DNA of 33,372 nt, from NCBI GenBank assembly GCA_937960415.1, contig CALGPK010000052.1, forward strand, positions 1-33,372, read 5' to 3'. This document shows, one piece after another, positions 15,640 to 23,418 of this stretch (positions are counted from its first letter, which is position 1; the number at the start of each line of letters is the position of its first letter). Both the position numbers and the translations under genes were made by a program. The notes beneath the pieces were generated by a model, which made no database searches, had not been told where the DNA came from, and saw only the letters and a program-made list of their open reading frames with translations. The DNA comes from an uncultured Bacteroidales bacterium (GTDB taxonomy: Bacteria > Bacteroidota > Bacteroidia > Bacteroidales > GWA2-32-17).

Positions 15640-16059
15640 TTAAGATTCAATTATCTTTATTTCATACGTAAATTCAAGAAATTTTTTGAACATATACGAT
15701 ACACCGCAGTATTTATCCTGCGATAGCGTTACAGCTTTTTCGAGTTTAGCCCGATCAAGATTTTTCCCTTTAAATTCATATATTAGATGCATACGAGTAT
15801 AATGTTTTGGATGTTCTTCCGTAATATCGGCTTCTACATACATTTGAAAAGATTCAAGTTCAACCTGCATTTTTTTAAGAATAGCAACTACATCCATACC
15901 GGTACACCCAGTTACAGATGCCAAAAGCAATTCCTTAGGTCGTGGACCTTTTTGCTCACCACCATGCTCGGGCGAAGCATCCATCATAACGGGTAAATCG
16001 TTAACCTTGGCTTCAAAAGCCATATTCCCTTTCCATGTTGTTGTTACATTGTGTTTCAT
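15640..16059 (-). CDS. OsmC-family peroxiredoxin-like protein
   Basis: 139 residues. OsmC/Ohr proteins reduce organic hydroperoxides using two conserved cysteines; both are present (Cys52 in VTGCTGMDV and Cys118 in KYCGVS), as is the GPRPKELLLAS helix start. This is the YhfA-like short OsmC branch rather than Ohr. It is the first gene of the redox operon and stands behind a duplicated promoter-like block. In this setting, electrons probably come from the thioredoxin-fold proteins downstream. Peroxide specificity is not determinable here. Confidence 0.9.
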   Translation of the reverse strand: MKHNVTTTWKGNMAFEAKVNDLPVMMDASPEHGGEQKGPRPKELLLASVTGCTGMDVVAILKKMQVELESFQMYVEADITEEHPKHYTRMHLIYEFKGKNLDRAKLEKAVTLSQDKYCGVSYMFKKFLEFTYEIKIIES

Positions 16060-16076
16060 AATTTAAATTTCTTTTG

Positions 16077-16114
16077 CAAAGTTAGACCATAGTTTTTCTC
16101 AAATTTAACCATAG
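16077..16114 (-). promoter_or_regulatory. Duplicated promoter block for the osmC-trxB operon
   Basis: On the minus strand the unit CTATGGT-(C)-TAAnTTTG occurs twice: CTATGG at 16114-16109 with TAAATTTG at 16107-16100, then CTATGG at 16092-16087 with TAACTTTG at 16084-16077. Both octamers fit TAnnTTTG. The proximal one is 17 bases before the osmC ATG. The two CTATGG copies are 22 bp apart, about two helical turns. The distal TTTG is 15 bases from the proximal -7, short for a -33. Confidence 0.6.
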
Positions 16115-16148
16115 ATATTGAGATAGGCAAATGAAAAAATTGAGATAG

Positions 16149-16165
16149 ATAGATAACTTATCTAT
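16149..16165. promoter_or_regulatory. 17-bp palindrome between divergent redox operons (candidate operator)
   Basis: ATAGATAA-C-TTATCTAT is a perfect 8+1+8 palindrome. It sits in the 245-bp gap between osmC (-) and the regulator/rubrerythrin genes (+). Around it are repeats: TTGAGATAG at about 16118 and 16139, and ATTCCATAAAA twice near 16174-16196. It resembles ATAG-N-CTAT sites such as OxyR's, but the gap is 9 rather than 7. Confidence 0.45.
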
Positions 16166-16276
16166 GACAAATTATTCCATAAAATATTCCATAAAAAACA
16201 TTGTAAACACCAAAATCTTGATAATCTGGGTTTAAAAAAAAGAAATACCTACCATATCATTATTTCATTTTTTTAT

Positions 16277-16284
16277 TACTTTTG
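16277..16284 (+). promoter_or_regulatory. -7 element for the regulator-rubrerythrin operon
   Basis: TACTTTTG matches TAnnTTTG and lies 20 bases before the ATG at 16305. No clear -33 element precedes it, which would suit an activated or weak promoter. Confidence 0.55.
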
Positions 16285-16304
16285 CCTGATTAAAAGACAA
16301 GCTT

Positions 16305-16562
16305 ATGGAAAAACTAATTATTTTAGGTGTTTACATCCAAGAACGTTCGAAAAATGCACTAGTAGTTCAAAACCTGCTTACCAAGTATGGTTGTTCCATT
16401 AAAACCCGAATCGGCTTGCACGAAGTATCAGGAGAATTTTGCAGTAATTCTGGATTAATTCTACTTGAACTCACTGGCGATCCAAATGAAATGGAAGCTC
16501 TCGAAAACGAACTACGAAAAATTGAAGATATTGAAATACAAAAAATGAGTTTTAAGAAATAA
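16305..16562 (+). CDS. Small ACT/NikR-C-like protein (TM1266-type hydrogenase-regulator family)
   Basis: 85 residues. The pattern of a beta strand (LIILGVYIQERS), a helix (VVQNLLTKYGCSI), strand (KTRIGL), strand (GLILLELTG) and a second helix (MEALENELRKI) matches the small ferredoxin-like (ACT/NikR-C) fold proteins called 'putative iron-only hydrogenase system regulator' (TM1266). It lacks a DNA-binding domain, so it would bind a ligand or partner. Two cysteines (in KYGCSI and GEFCSN) are present. It lies 6 bases before rubrerythrin, suggesting a role in sensing for oxidative defence rather than hydrogenase maturation; no hydrogenase genes are in the window. Confidence 0.68.
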   Translation: MEKLIILGVYIQERSKNALVVQNLLTKYGCSIKTRIGLHEVSGEFCSNSGLILLELTGDPNEMEALENELRKIEDIEIQKMSFKK

Positions 16563-16568
16563 AACAAT

Positions 16569-17141
16569 ATGAATATTAAAGGAAGTGAAACCGAAAAAAA
16601 TTTGTTAAAAGCATTTGCTGGAGAATCGCAAGCCAGAAATCGTTACGAGTTTTTTGCCAAAGTAGCTCGTCAGGAAGGGTACGAACAAATAGCAGCCATT
16701 TTTGAGCTTACTGCTCAACAAGAAAAAGAGCATGCCAAACGCTTTTTCAAATTTTTAGAAGGTGGCATGGTCGAAATCGTTGCCTCCTACCCTGCTGGCA
16801 AAATGGGCACAACTCTCGAAAACCTCGAGGCAGCAGCTATGGGCGAACACGAAGAGTGGACCGAGCTTTATCCACACTTTGCCGAAGTGGCTCTTAAAGA
16901 GGGTTTTAAAGAAATTGCCACTGCATTTAAAATGATCGCCAAAGTTGAAGAAGAACACGAAAAACGGTACCGCAAGCTATACCAAAACATCATTGAACAA
17001 AAAGTTTTTCAACGCGAAGAAAAAGTTAAATGGGTATGCCGCAACTGTGGCTACGTTCACGAAGGTACCAAACCATTGGAAAACTGTCCTGCTTGCCAGC
17101 ATCCAAAGTCGTACTTCGAACTGTACACCGAAAATTATTAA
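16569..17141 (+). CDS. rbr: Rubrerythrin
   Basis: 190 residues. An N-terminal four-helix ferritin-like domain has the diiron ligands Glu19 (GESQARNRY), Glu52 and His55 (QEKEH), Glu93-96 region, and the second EEEH motif ending His130. The C-terminal rubredoxin domain (about 155-185) has CRNC (157, 160) and CPAC (173, 176) for one iron. The protein reduces hydrogen peroxide in anaerobes, taking electrons from NADH via rubredoxin-type carriers. It is 6 bases after the small regulator and 3 bases before an acyltransferase gene. No truncation or missing ligands. Confidence 0.96.
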   Translation: MNIKGSETEKNLLKAFAGESQARNRYEFFAKVARQEGYEQIAAIFELTAQQEKEHAKRFFKFLEGGMVEIVASYPAGKMGTTLENLEAAAMGEHEEWTELYPHFAEVALKEGFKEIATAFKMIAKVEEEHEKRYRKLYQNIIEQKVFQREEKVKWVCRNCGYVHEGTKPLENCPACQHPKSYFELYTENY

Positions 17142-17144
17142 AAT

Positions 17145-17696
17145 ATGTCGTGGCACACACGAGTATTGAAGAGCCTTGGATGGACCATCGAAGGCTCTTT
17201 TCCGCATTACAACAAAATGGTCATCATTGCTGCACCCCATACCAGCGTATGGGACTTTGTCAACGGATGGCTGGCACTACGACACTTCGGACTCAAACCA
17301 AAGTTTATCATCAAAAAAGAATTCTTTTTTTTTCCTCTCGGATTCTTGTTACGCAAACTAGGTGGGATTCCTATTAAACGCGGAAATATACACAACAACA
17401 TGGTCGATCAAATGGTCAATCTTTTCAATCATCAAACAACGTTTCATTTGGTCCTAACTCCAGAAGGTACACGTAAAAAAACTAAAAATTGGAAAAAAGG
17501 TTTTTATCTGATTGCTCAAAAAGCCAACGTCCCCATTATTATTACCAAACTCGATTATGGAAAAAAAATACTCGGACCCGTTAAAGAAATATCGCCACAA
17601 TTGCCATATAATGAAATATTAAAACAACTTGCCGAAGCTTATTCCGGTGTAGAAGGCAAGAAACCAAACCATTTCGATTTACCCCGTTATGAGTGA
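17145..17696 (+). CDS. 1-acyl-glycerol-3-phosphate acyltransferase family protein
   Basis: 183 residues, short for PlsC but typical for the Bacteroidota branch. It has the acyltransferase motif I APHTSVWD (His32-x4-Asp37), motif III region LTPEGTR (PEGTR 106-110) and a GGIPIKRG segment before it. It probably acylates a lysophospholipid or related glycerolipid at the inner membrane; no long membrane span is obvious. Start lies 3 bases after the rubrerythrin stop, and its end overlaps the nitrilase gene by 8 bases. Confidence 0.88.
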   Translation: MSWHTRVLKSLGWTIEGSFPHYNKMVIIAAPHTSVWDFVNGWLALRHFGLKPKFIIKKEFFFFPLGFLLRKLGGIPIKRGNIHNNMVDQMVNLFNHQTTFHLVLTPEGTRKKTKNWKKGFYLIAQKANVPIIITKLDYGKKILGPVKEISPQLPYNEILKQLAEAYSGVEGKKPNHFDLPRYE

Positions 17697-18468
17697 ACTT
17701 AACATTTGTGCTGTTCAACTGAATATAAAATGGGAGGATTATCACGAAAACCTTACCCGAGTAAAACATTTTATTAAAAAACATGCTTCTCATGCCAATC
17801 TCATCATCTTTCCTGAAATGTTTCTTACTGGCTTTTCCATGAACACCAGTATAGCCATAGAACAAAATCACGAATACGTACAACAAATTATCCAACTTTC
17901 TAAATTCTACAACATTTCTATTTGTGGCAGTCTGATGATTAAAGATAATAACGCTTTTTTCAATCGTTTTTTATACATCAAAGCCAATGGTGATCTTTAT
18001 ACATACGATAAACGCCATCTGTTTCGCATGGCAAACGAACACTTAACATATACAGCCGGTCGAAAAAGAATCAACTTCGAAGAACAATCGTTCAAAATAT
18101 CACCATTTATTTGTTACGATTTGCGCTTTCCTGTTTGGATGAGAAATGAAAATAATAATTACGATGTTTGTATAGTAGTTGCTAATTGGCCACATGTACG
18201 TATCGATGCATGGCTTACATTACTTAAAGCTCGAGCCATTGAAAATCAAGCATACGTTGTTGGAGTAAACCGTGTGGGTATCGACAACAACCAAATAGCA
18301 TACAGCGGTGGCACCACCATTTTCGACTTCGTAGGCAACATTGTAACACAAGCTAAAGATAACACCGAAGAGTGCATTTGTGCTACCTTAAAACTCAATG
18401 ATTTGAAACAATTTCGTAAGTCATTTCCGGCATACACCGATGCCGACACCTTTAATATCGTACTTTAA
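17689..18468 (+). CDS. Carbon-nitrogen hydrolase, omega-amidase/YafV-like
   Basis: 259 residues. The nitrilase triad is visible: Glu43 (FPEMFLTGFSMN), Lys108 (YDKRHLFRM) and Cys142 (PFICYDLRFPVW). The FSMN and KRHLFRMANE signatures fit the omega-amidase (YafV/Nit2) group that hydrolyses alpha-ketoglutaramate or alpha-ketosuccinamate, repairing by-products of glutamine/asparagine transamination. Cytoplasmic. Start overlaps the acyltransferase end by 8 bases and its stop is one base before the phosphoesterase start. Confidence 0.9.
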   Translation: MSELNICAVQLNIKWEDYHENLTRVKHFIKKHASHANLIIFPEMFLTGFSMNTSIAIEQNHEYVQQIIQLSKFYNISICGSLMIKDNNAFFNRFLYIKANGDLYTYDKRHLFRMANEHLTYTAGRKRINFEEQSFKISPFICYDLRFPVWMRNENNNYDVCIVVANWPHVRIDAWLTLLKARAIENQAYVVGVNRVGIDNNQIAYSGGTTIFDFVGNIVTQAKDNTEECICATLKLNDLKQFRKSFPAYTDADTFNIVL

Positions 18469-18469
18469 A

Positions 18470-18961
18470 ATGGCTCTTATAGGAATTATGTCTGATACAC
18501 ATGGCTATTTGGGCGATTATGTTTTTCGCTACTTCGACGATTGCGACGAAATATGGCATGCCGGAGATATAGGAAGTGCCGAAGTTTACGATCGCCTAAT
18601 CCAATTCAAACCATTGCGTGCTGTTTTTGGCAACATCGACGGTATGCCATTAAAAAAAATGCTACCAGAAACAAACATTTTTCAGTTTTCGGGACTGAAT
18701 ATTATGATTAAGCACATTGTTGGATATCCGGGTAAATACGATAAAAGTGTCCATTCGCTTTTTACAAAAAACTCATTCAATATTGTTGTGGCTGGTCATT
18801 CGCACATATTGCGTATGATGTTCGACAAAAGCCATAATTTTTTGTTTATCAACCCGGGTGCTGCAGGACTATACGGCTTACACCAAAAAATAACGCTGGT
18901 AAAACTCGAAATAACCGACGGAAAAATTAAGGAAGCAAACATTTGGGAAAAAGAACGATAA
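18470..18961 (+). CDS. YfcE/MJ0936-family metallophosphoesterase
   Basis: 163 residues. Calcineurin-like motifs are in order: SDTHG (Asp9, His11), HAGDIG (Asp33), FGNIDG (Asn55), AGHSH and INPGA. This is the small YfcE/Vps29-like phosphodiesterase family that cleaves model phosphodiesters with Mn2+; natural substrates are undefined. The ATG at 18470 is used because it directly precedes the first motif strand and falls one base after the nitrilase stop; an in-frame start at 18440 would extend back into the nitrilase gene. Confidence 0.92.
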   Translation: MALIGIMSDTHGYLGDYVFRYFDDCDEIWHAGDIGSAEVYDRLIQFKPLRAVFGNIDGMPLKKMLPETNIFQFSGLNIMIKHIVGYPGKYDKSVHSLFTKNSFNIVVAGHSHILRMMFDKSHNFLFINPGAAGLYGLHQKITLVKLEITDGKIKEANIWEKER

Positions 18962-19018
18962 ATTTATTTCACGATGAATTTTTTTTAACGTAATTTAGCA
19001 AATTATTTCGACATTAGT

Positions 19019-21424
19019 ATGTGGAATTGGATTGCTTCCATCATCTTACGCAAAAAATGGTATGTACTATCTACCGTTGCCATATTCACGGTTATTATGC
19101 TCTATTTTGCCCGCAACGTACAAATGTCGTACGAACTAGCCCAAATGCTTCCCAAAAGCGATACTACGTTTAAGGAATATCTGTATTTCAAAGATTTGTT
19201 TGGCGAAGATGGCAGCGTAATGATAGTGGGAGTAACCGACTCCAATTTTTTTACACTCGAACACTTTAGTGAATGGTTTGACCTAAATCAGAACATCAAA
19301 AAAATTCATGGTATAGAAGAAGTCGTATCGCCTGTTAGAATCATTCATTTAATTAAAAACGATTCTTTAAAAAAATTCTCCTTCGAAAAAGTAGTTCCCA
19401 GAAAACCAACCACACAATACGAAGTAGATAGCCTACGCAATGTTCTTAATAAATTGTTGTTTTACAAAGGCTTTCTTTACGATACCGACAAGCATTTTTA
19501 TGCTATGGCTATCACTATAAACAAAAACCGACTCAGCGATAAAAGCCGAATACAGCTTATCGATTCTATTCATTGCAATATTATGGATTATGCCAATAAA
19601 TTTAATATTCCGGTGCATATTTCAGGACTTCCGTATATTCGTATACAAACTACTGAAAAAGTCAAAAGCGAACTTTATTTATTTATCATACTTTCCATAA
19701 TTGTTTCGATCGTTGTGCTTATAGGACTGTTTCGCTCACTTAGGGCTGTTTTTGCTTCATTGCTGGTAGTTGGCATTAGTGTCGTATTTACACTTGGCCT
19801 CATGGGTATTTTAAATTTCAAAATTTCCATTTTAACAGGCATTGTCCCTTCTTTGTTAATTATTATTGGAATTGAAAACTGTATATTTTTGCTAAACCGA
19901 TACTTAAGCGAATATTCGTCACATCAAAACAAAGTAAAAGCTCTTTCCCGTATCATTCAACGTATTGGAACAGCTACGTTTCTAACTAACCTTACAACGG
20001 CCGTGGGATTTGCTACGTTTATTCTCTCGCCTACGTCCATTCTGAAAGAGTTTGGGATTATTGCTTCGCTTAACATTATGATCGAGTTTCTTTTATCACT
20101 TACCTTAATACCCATCATTTTAAGCTTTTTACCCACCCCAAAAGAACGACACATTAAACATCTTCAAAGTAGAAAAAGTCAGTTTATACTTACGTTTATC
20201 GAAAAAATTATCGTAAAATACAAAAAAATTGTCTTATCGGGTTTTGTTATTATTATAGTTTTAAGCTTATGGGGCATGACACGTATGGAAACATCAGGCA
20301 AAATGGTAGACGATCTGAAAAACTCTGATCCCACATTTCAGGATCTCAAATACTTCGAGCAAAACATTGGCGGTATCATGCCTTTCGAAATCATTATCAA
20401 TACACAAAAACGAAATGGTGTGATGCAAATCAAAAACATTGAAAAAATTAACAAATTGCAACATCATCTTCTCCAACAATATACATATTTTTCTAAACCT
20501 TTATCAATTGTTGAACTCGTAAAATTTGCCAAACAGGCTTACTACAACGGAAACGAGGAAAAATATACATTGCCTAAAAAAGAAGAAGTTGGCTTTATTT
20601 TATCTTACCTCCCTACAAAAAATGTTGTTGGCGATTCCGTATCTCAAAACAATCCATTACATGCTTTTATCGATAGCTCAAAACAGATAACACGCATTAG
20701 TTTACAAATGGCAGATATCGGACTCAAAGAAATGAAGAAACTAAAAAACGAACTAAAACCAGTTATCGATTCCATCTTCCCACCCGATAAATATAACGTT
20801 ATAGTAACAGGCAACAGCGTCGTTTATACCAAAGGCACAGAATATTTAATCTTTAATTTATTACAAAGTGTACTGCTGGCAATTCTGGTTATTAGTCTTA
20901 TTATGGGCTTACTTTTTACATCTCTTCGTATGATCTTAATTGCCATTTTACCGAACTTAATACCCTTGTTGGCAGTTGCAGGACTTATGGGCTTCTTCCA
21001 AATAAATGTTAAGCCTTCTACCATCATCGTATTCAGTATCGCTTTGGGTATTGCTGTCGATAACGCTATCCACTTCCTTACCCGCTATCGTTTCGAATTG
21101 CGTCACAACAATTACGATGTACAATGTGCTGTTATTAAAGCACTGCACGGAAATGGTATAAGTATGCTTTCGTCTCTTTTGGTTCTGGTACTCGGTTTTT
21201 CAATTTTTGCTTTTTCCGATTTTGGCGGTACACAAGCCATGGGCATACTGGTTACCCTAACACTGGTTTTCTCATTACTTAGTAACATCATCCTGATGCC
21301 CATGCTAATCCATACCTTTGCTAAATCGCTGTCGAAGAAAACGATAGACAAGCCTATGCTCGAAATTTTTGACGAACCATCGGACGAATCCGATAAAATT
21401 GAAGAAAAAGTTGATACTATATGA
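19019..21424 (+). CDS. RND superfamily (MMPL-type) exporter
   Basis: 801 residues. Twofold RND layout: membrane span at about 13-30, a large extracytoplasmic loop, five spans (about 220-370), then a second half with a span near 400-420, another loop and five spans (about 620-780). The halves contain the LTGIVPSLLIIIGIENCIFLL-like and FSIALGIAVDNAIHF helix regions, the latter with the charged residues used in proton relay. Two-half single-chain proteins of this kind export lipids or hopanoid-like molecules or act as 'predicted exporters'. No membrane-fusion or TolC partner is nearby. A 57-base gap precedes it; its stop overlaps the epimerase start by four bases (ATGA). Confidence 0.88.
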   Translation: MWNWIASIILRKKWYVLSTVAIFTVIMLYFARNVQMSYELAQMLPKSDTTFKEYLYFKDLFGEDGSVMIVGVTDSNFFTLEHFSEWFDLNQNIKKIHGIEEVVSPVRIIHLIKNDSLKKFSFEKVVPRKPTTQYEVDSLRNVLNKLLFYKGFLYDTDKHFYAMAITINKNRLSDKSRIQLIDSIHCNIMDYANKFNIPVHISGLPYIRIQTTEKVKSELYLFIILSIIVSIVVLIGLFRSLRAVFASLLVVGISVVFTLGLMGILNFKISILTGIVPSLLIIIGIENCIFLLNRYLSEYSSHQNKVKALSRIIQRIGTATFLTNLTTAVGFATFILSPTSILKEFGIIASLNIMIEFLLSLTLIPIILSFLPTPKERHIKHLQSRKSQFILTFIEKIIVKYKKIVLSGFVIIIVLSLWGMTRMETSGKMVDDLKNSDPTFQDLKYFEQNIGGIMPFEIIINTQKRNGVMQIKNIEKINKLQHHLLQQYTYFSKPLSIVELVKFAKQAYYNGNEEKYTLPKKEEVGFILSYLPTKNVVGDSVSQNNPLHAFIDSSKQITRISLQMADIGLKEMKKLKNELKPVIDSIFPPDKYNVIVTGNSVVYTKGTEYLIFNLLQSVLLAILVISLIMGLLFTSLRMILIAILPNLIPLLAVAGLMGFFQINVKPSTIIVFSIALGIAVDNAIHFLTRYRFELRHNNYDVQCAVIKALHGNGISMLSSLLVLVLGFSIFAFSDFGGTQAMGILVTLTLVFSLLSNIILMPMLIHTFAKSLSKKTIDKPMLEIFDEPSDESDKIEEKVDTI

Positions 21425-22377
21425 ACATTCTTGTAACTGGTGCTGCCGGATTTATTGGTAGTCGCTTATGCGAAAAACTCCTCGAACACCCGCATATTAA
21501 AATTGTAGCAGTTGATAATCTTTCTACTGGACATCCACAAAAACTGCCCCTTGCACACCCCAACTTACACTTCATCAAAGCCGATGTAAACATGCGCACC
21601 GAAATTGCCGAAATCATGATGTCGTGGAGATTCGACTATGTTTTTCATTATGCCGCAGTAGTTGGTGTTAAACGCACACTCGAACATCCAATACAGGTAT
21701 TAAAAGACATTGAAGGCATAAAAAACATTCTCGAACTTAGCAAAAATACTGGCGTTAAAAGAGTATTTTACAGTTCATCGTCCGAAATATATGGCGAACC
21801 CGTCGAATATCCACAAAACGAAGAAACAACACCGCTCAATTCGCGATTACCGTATGCCATTGTAAAGAATGTAGGCGAGGCGTTTCTTCGCTCATATCAC
21901 AAAGAGTACAACCTCAATTATACCATATTTCGATTTTTTAATACATACGGACCTAAACAAAGTCAACATTTCGTGATTTCGCGTTTCATTAAACAGGCAT
22001 TAACCAACAGCGACATTACCATTTTTGGCGATGGACTTCAAACTCGTACCTTTTGCTACATCGACGATAATGTAGATGCTACCATGGAAGCTTTTTTAAA
22101 TAATAAATATGTCAACGACGTAGTAAATATAGGCAACGATAAAGAGATACATATTATTGATTTAGCCAGGTTGATTTTACAACTTACCGGTTCAAGCTCT
22201 AAGATAGTACACCTACCACCATTAAAAGAAGGCGATATGCGTGGCAGACGACCCGATATTCAAAAAATGAAACAACTTATCAACAGACCACTTGTTGATC
22301 TCGAAGAAGGTATCAATAAAATATTAGCAGAAGGACTTTTTGAACTTAAATATTTATCTGAAAATGAAACCAATTGA
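21421..22377 (+). CDS. NAD-dependent nucleotide-sugar epimerase/dehydratase
   Basis: 318 residues, extended short-chain dehydrogenase. The NAD-binding loop is GAAGFIG (7-13), with DNLSTG for the ribose; the catalytic set is Ser in YSSSSEIYG (119-121) and Tyr145-x3-Lys149 (YAIVK). RFFNTYGPKQ and DGLQTRTFCYIDD are typical of the UDP-glucose 4-epimerase / UDP-glucuronate decarboxylase / dTDP-glucose dehydratase group. Exact sugar is not decidable. It overlaps the exporter gene by four bases and the prenyl synthase by 14 bases, so the three are coupled. Confidence 0.9.
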   Translation: MNILVTGAAGFIGSRLCEKLLEHPHIKIVAVDNLSTGHPQKLPLAHPNLHFIKADVNMRTEIAEIMMSWRFDYVFHYAAVVGVKRTLEHPIQVLKDIEGIKNILELSKNTGVKRVFYSSSSEIYGEPVEYPQNEETTPLNSRLPYAIVKNVGEAFLRSYHKEYNLNYTIFRFFNTYGPKQSQHFVISRFIKQALTNSDITIFGDGLQTRTFCYIDDNVDATMEAFLNNKYVNDVVNIGNDKEIHIIDLARLILQLTGSSSKIVHLPPLKEGDMRGRRPDIQKMKQLINRPLVDLEEGINKILAEGLFELKYLSENETN

Positions 22378-23338
22378 AGAATTACAAAAACTCGTTAATA
22401 CAGAACTTTCTAAAATATCGTATCCTCAACATCCCAAAAACCTCTATATGCCTATACAATACATACTCGAAGGAAACGGTAAGCGATTGCGTCCATTACT
22501 GTTATTGCTAACCCACCAATTATATAACGATAATCTATTACTTGCTATTGAACCAGCATTGGGCATCGAAATGTTTCACAATTTTACACTGGTACACGAC
22601 GATATTATGGACAAATCGGATATGCGCCGAAATAAAGCTACCATACACAAAAAATGGAACGAAAATGTAGCCATTCTTTCCGGTGATGCCATGATGATTC
22701 TTTCGATACGATTCTTCTTACACTTACCTGCACATATTCAATCAAAAGCCATTGATTTATTTACAAAAACAGCTATCGAAGTATGCGAAGGACAGCAGTA
22801 CGACATAGATTTCGAAAAGCACACAACGGTGAGCAAAACAGAGTATATGACCATGATACGACTCAAAACAGCTGTACTTATTGCCTGCTCACTTAGCATG
22901 GGAGCACTCATTGCACAAGCACATCCATACGATATAGAACTACTATACGAAGCCGGAATAGAATTGGGACTCGCATTTCAACTACAAGACGACCTGCTCG
23001 ACATATTCGGACAACAAGAACTATTAGGAAAAACCATCGGCAACGACATTATTAATCGAAAAAAAACATATTTGTACATTCTTGCTTACGAATTGGCAAA
23101 CGCCGAACAAAAGAAACAGCTCGATTATTGGTTCAATCAGGTCAATGTCTCAAATAATACCAGAATACAAGAAGTAAAAAAAATCTATACCCAACTAAAC
23201 ATCGAACAACATACCAACCAACAAATACAGTTTTACATCCATAATTGTTTAAACAAAATTGATAGCCTGAACGTACCTTACAATCCTAAACTTATATTAA
23301 AAGATTTTATTTTTCAATTAATTGCTCGTAAAAAATAA
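22364..23338 (+). CDS. Polyprenyl (short-chain) diphosphate synthase
   Basis: 324 residues. Trans-isoprenyl diphosphate synthase with GKRLRPLL (IPP binding), first aspartate-rich motif DDIMD (79-83) and second DDLLD (209-213). The residue five before the first motif is Phe74, a bulky position that limits chain length in type I enzymes, so the product is likely C15-C20 rather than a long quinone tail; this is inference from the known rule. ATG 22364 is preferred over a TTG at 22340 because it is the family start and overlaps the epimerase by only 14 bases. No terpene synthase lies nearby. Confidence 0.92.
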   Translation: MKPIEELQKLVNTELSKISYPQHPKNLYMPIQYILEGNGKRLRPLLLLLTHQLYNDNLLLAIEPALGIEMFHNFTLVHDDIMDKSDMRRNKATIHKKWNENVAILSGDAMMILSIRFFLHLPAHIQSKAIDLFTKTAIEVCEGQQYDIDFEKHTTVSKTEYMTMIRLKTAVLIACSLSMGALIAQAHPYDIELLYEAGIELGLAFQLQDDLLDIFGQQELLGKTIGNDIINRKKTYLYILAYELANAEQKKQLDYWFNQVNVSNNTRIQEVKKIYTQLNIEQHTNQQIQFYIHNCLNKIDSLNVPYNPKLILKDFIFQLIARKK

Positions 23339-23360
23339 TTTTTAAAACTGACTTTTGTCA

Positions 23361-23391
23361 TTGTTTGTTGATTTAAGTATGTTTATATTTG
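23361..23391 (+). promoter_or_regulatory. Promoter of the ferredoxin-hcp operon, bracketed by an inverted repeat
   Basis: TTG (23361-23363), 20 bases and TATATTTG (23384-23391) form a good Bacteroidota promoter, 27 bases before the ATG at 23419. The -7 element lies in the loop of a perfect inverted repeat, listed separately. An in-frame TTG at 23389 overlaps the -7 and is not a plausible start. Confidence 0.75.
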
Positions 23392-23410
23392 CGTATTCTA
23401 ATACTTAAAT
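23371..23410. repeat. Perfect 10-bp inverted repeat flanking the hcp promoter -7 element
   Basis: ATTTAAGTAT (23371-23380) and ATACTTAAAT (23401-23410) are exact reverse complements, 30 bp apart centre to centre (about three helical turns), with TATATTTG between them. The position suits a pair of operator half-sites. The binding protein is unknown. Confidence 0.7.
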
Positions 23411-23418
23411 TCTTATTT

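Noticed and set aside
16149-16165. OxyR binding site
   Set aside because: ATAG and CTAT are present but separated by 9 rather than 7 bases, and there is no second ATAG-N7-CTAT pair in phase. Kept only as an unnamed palindrome.
18962-19018. Promoter for the RND exporter
   Set aside because: The best match is TAATTTAG, which misses the TTTG end; no confident call.
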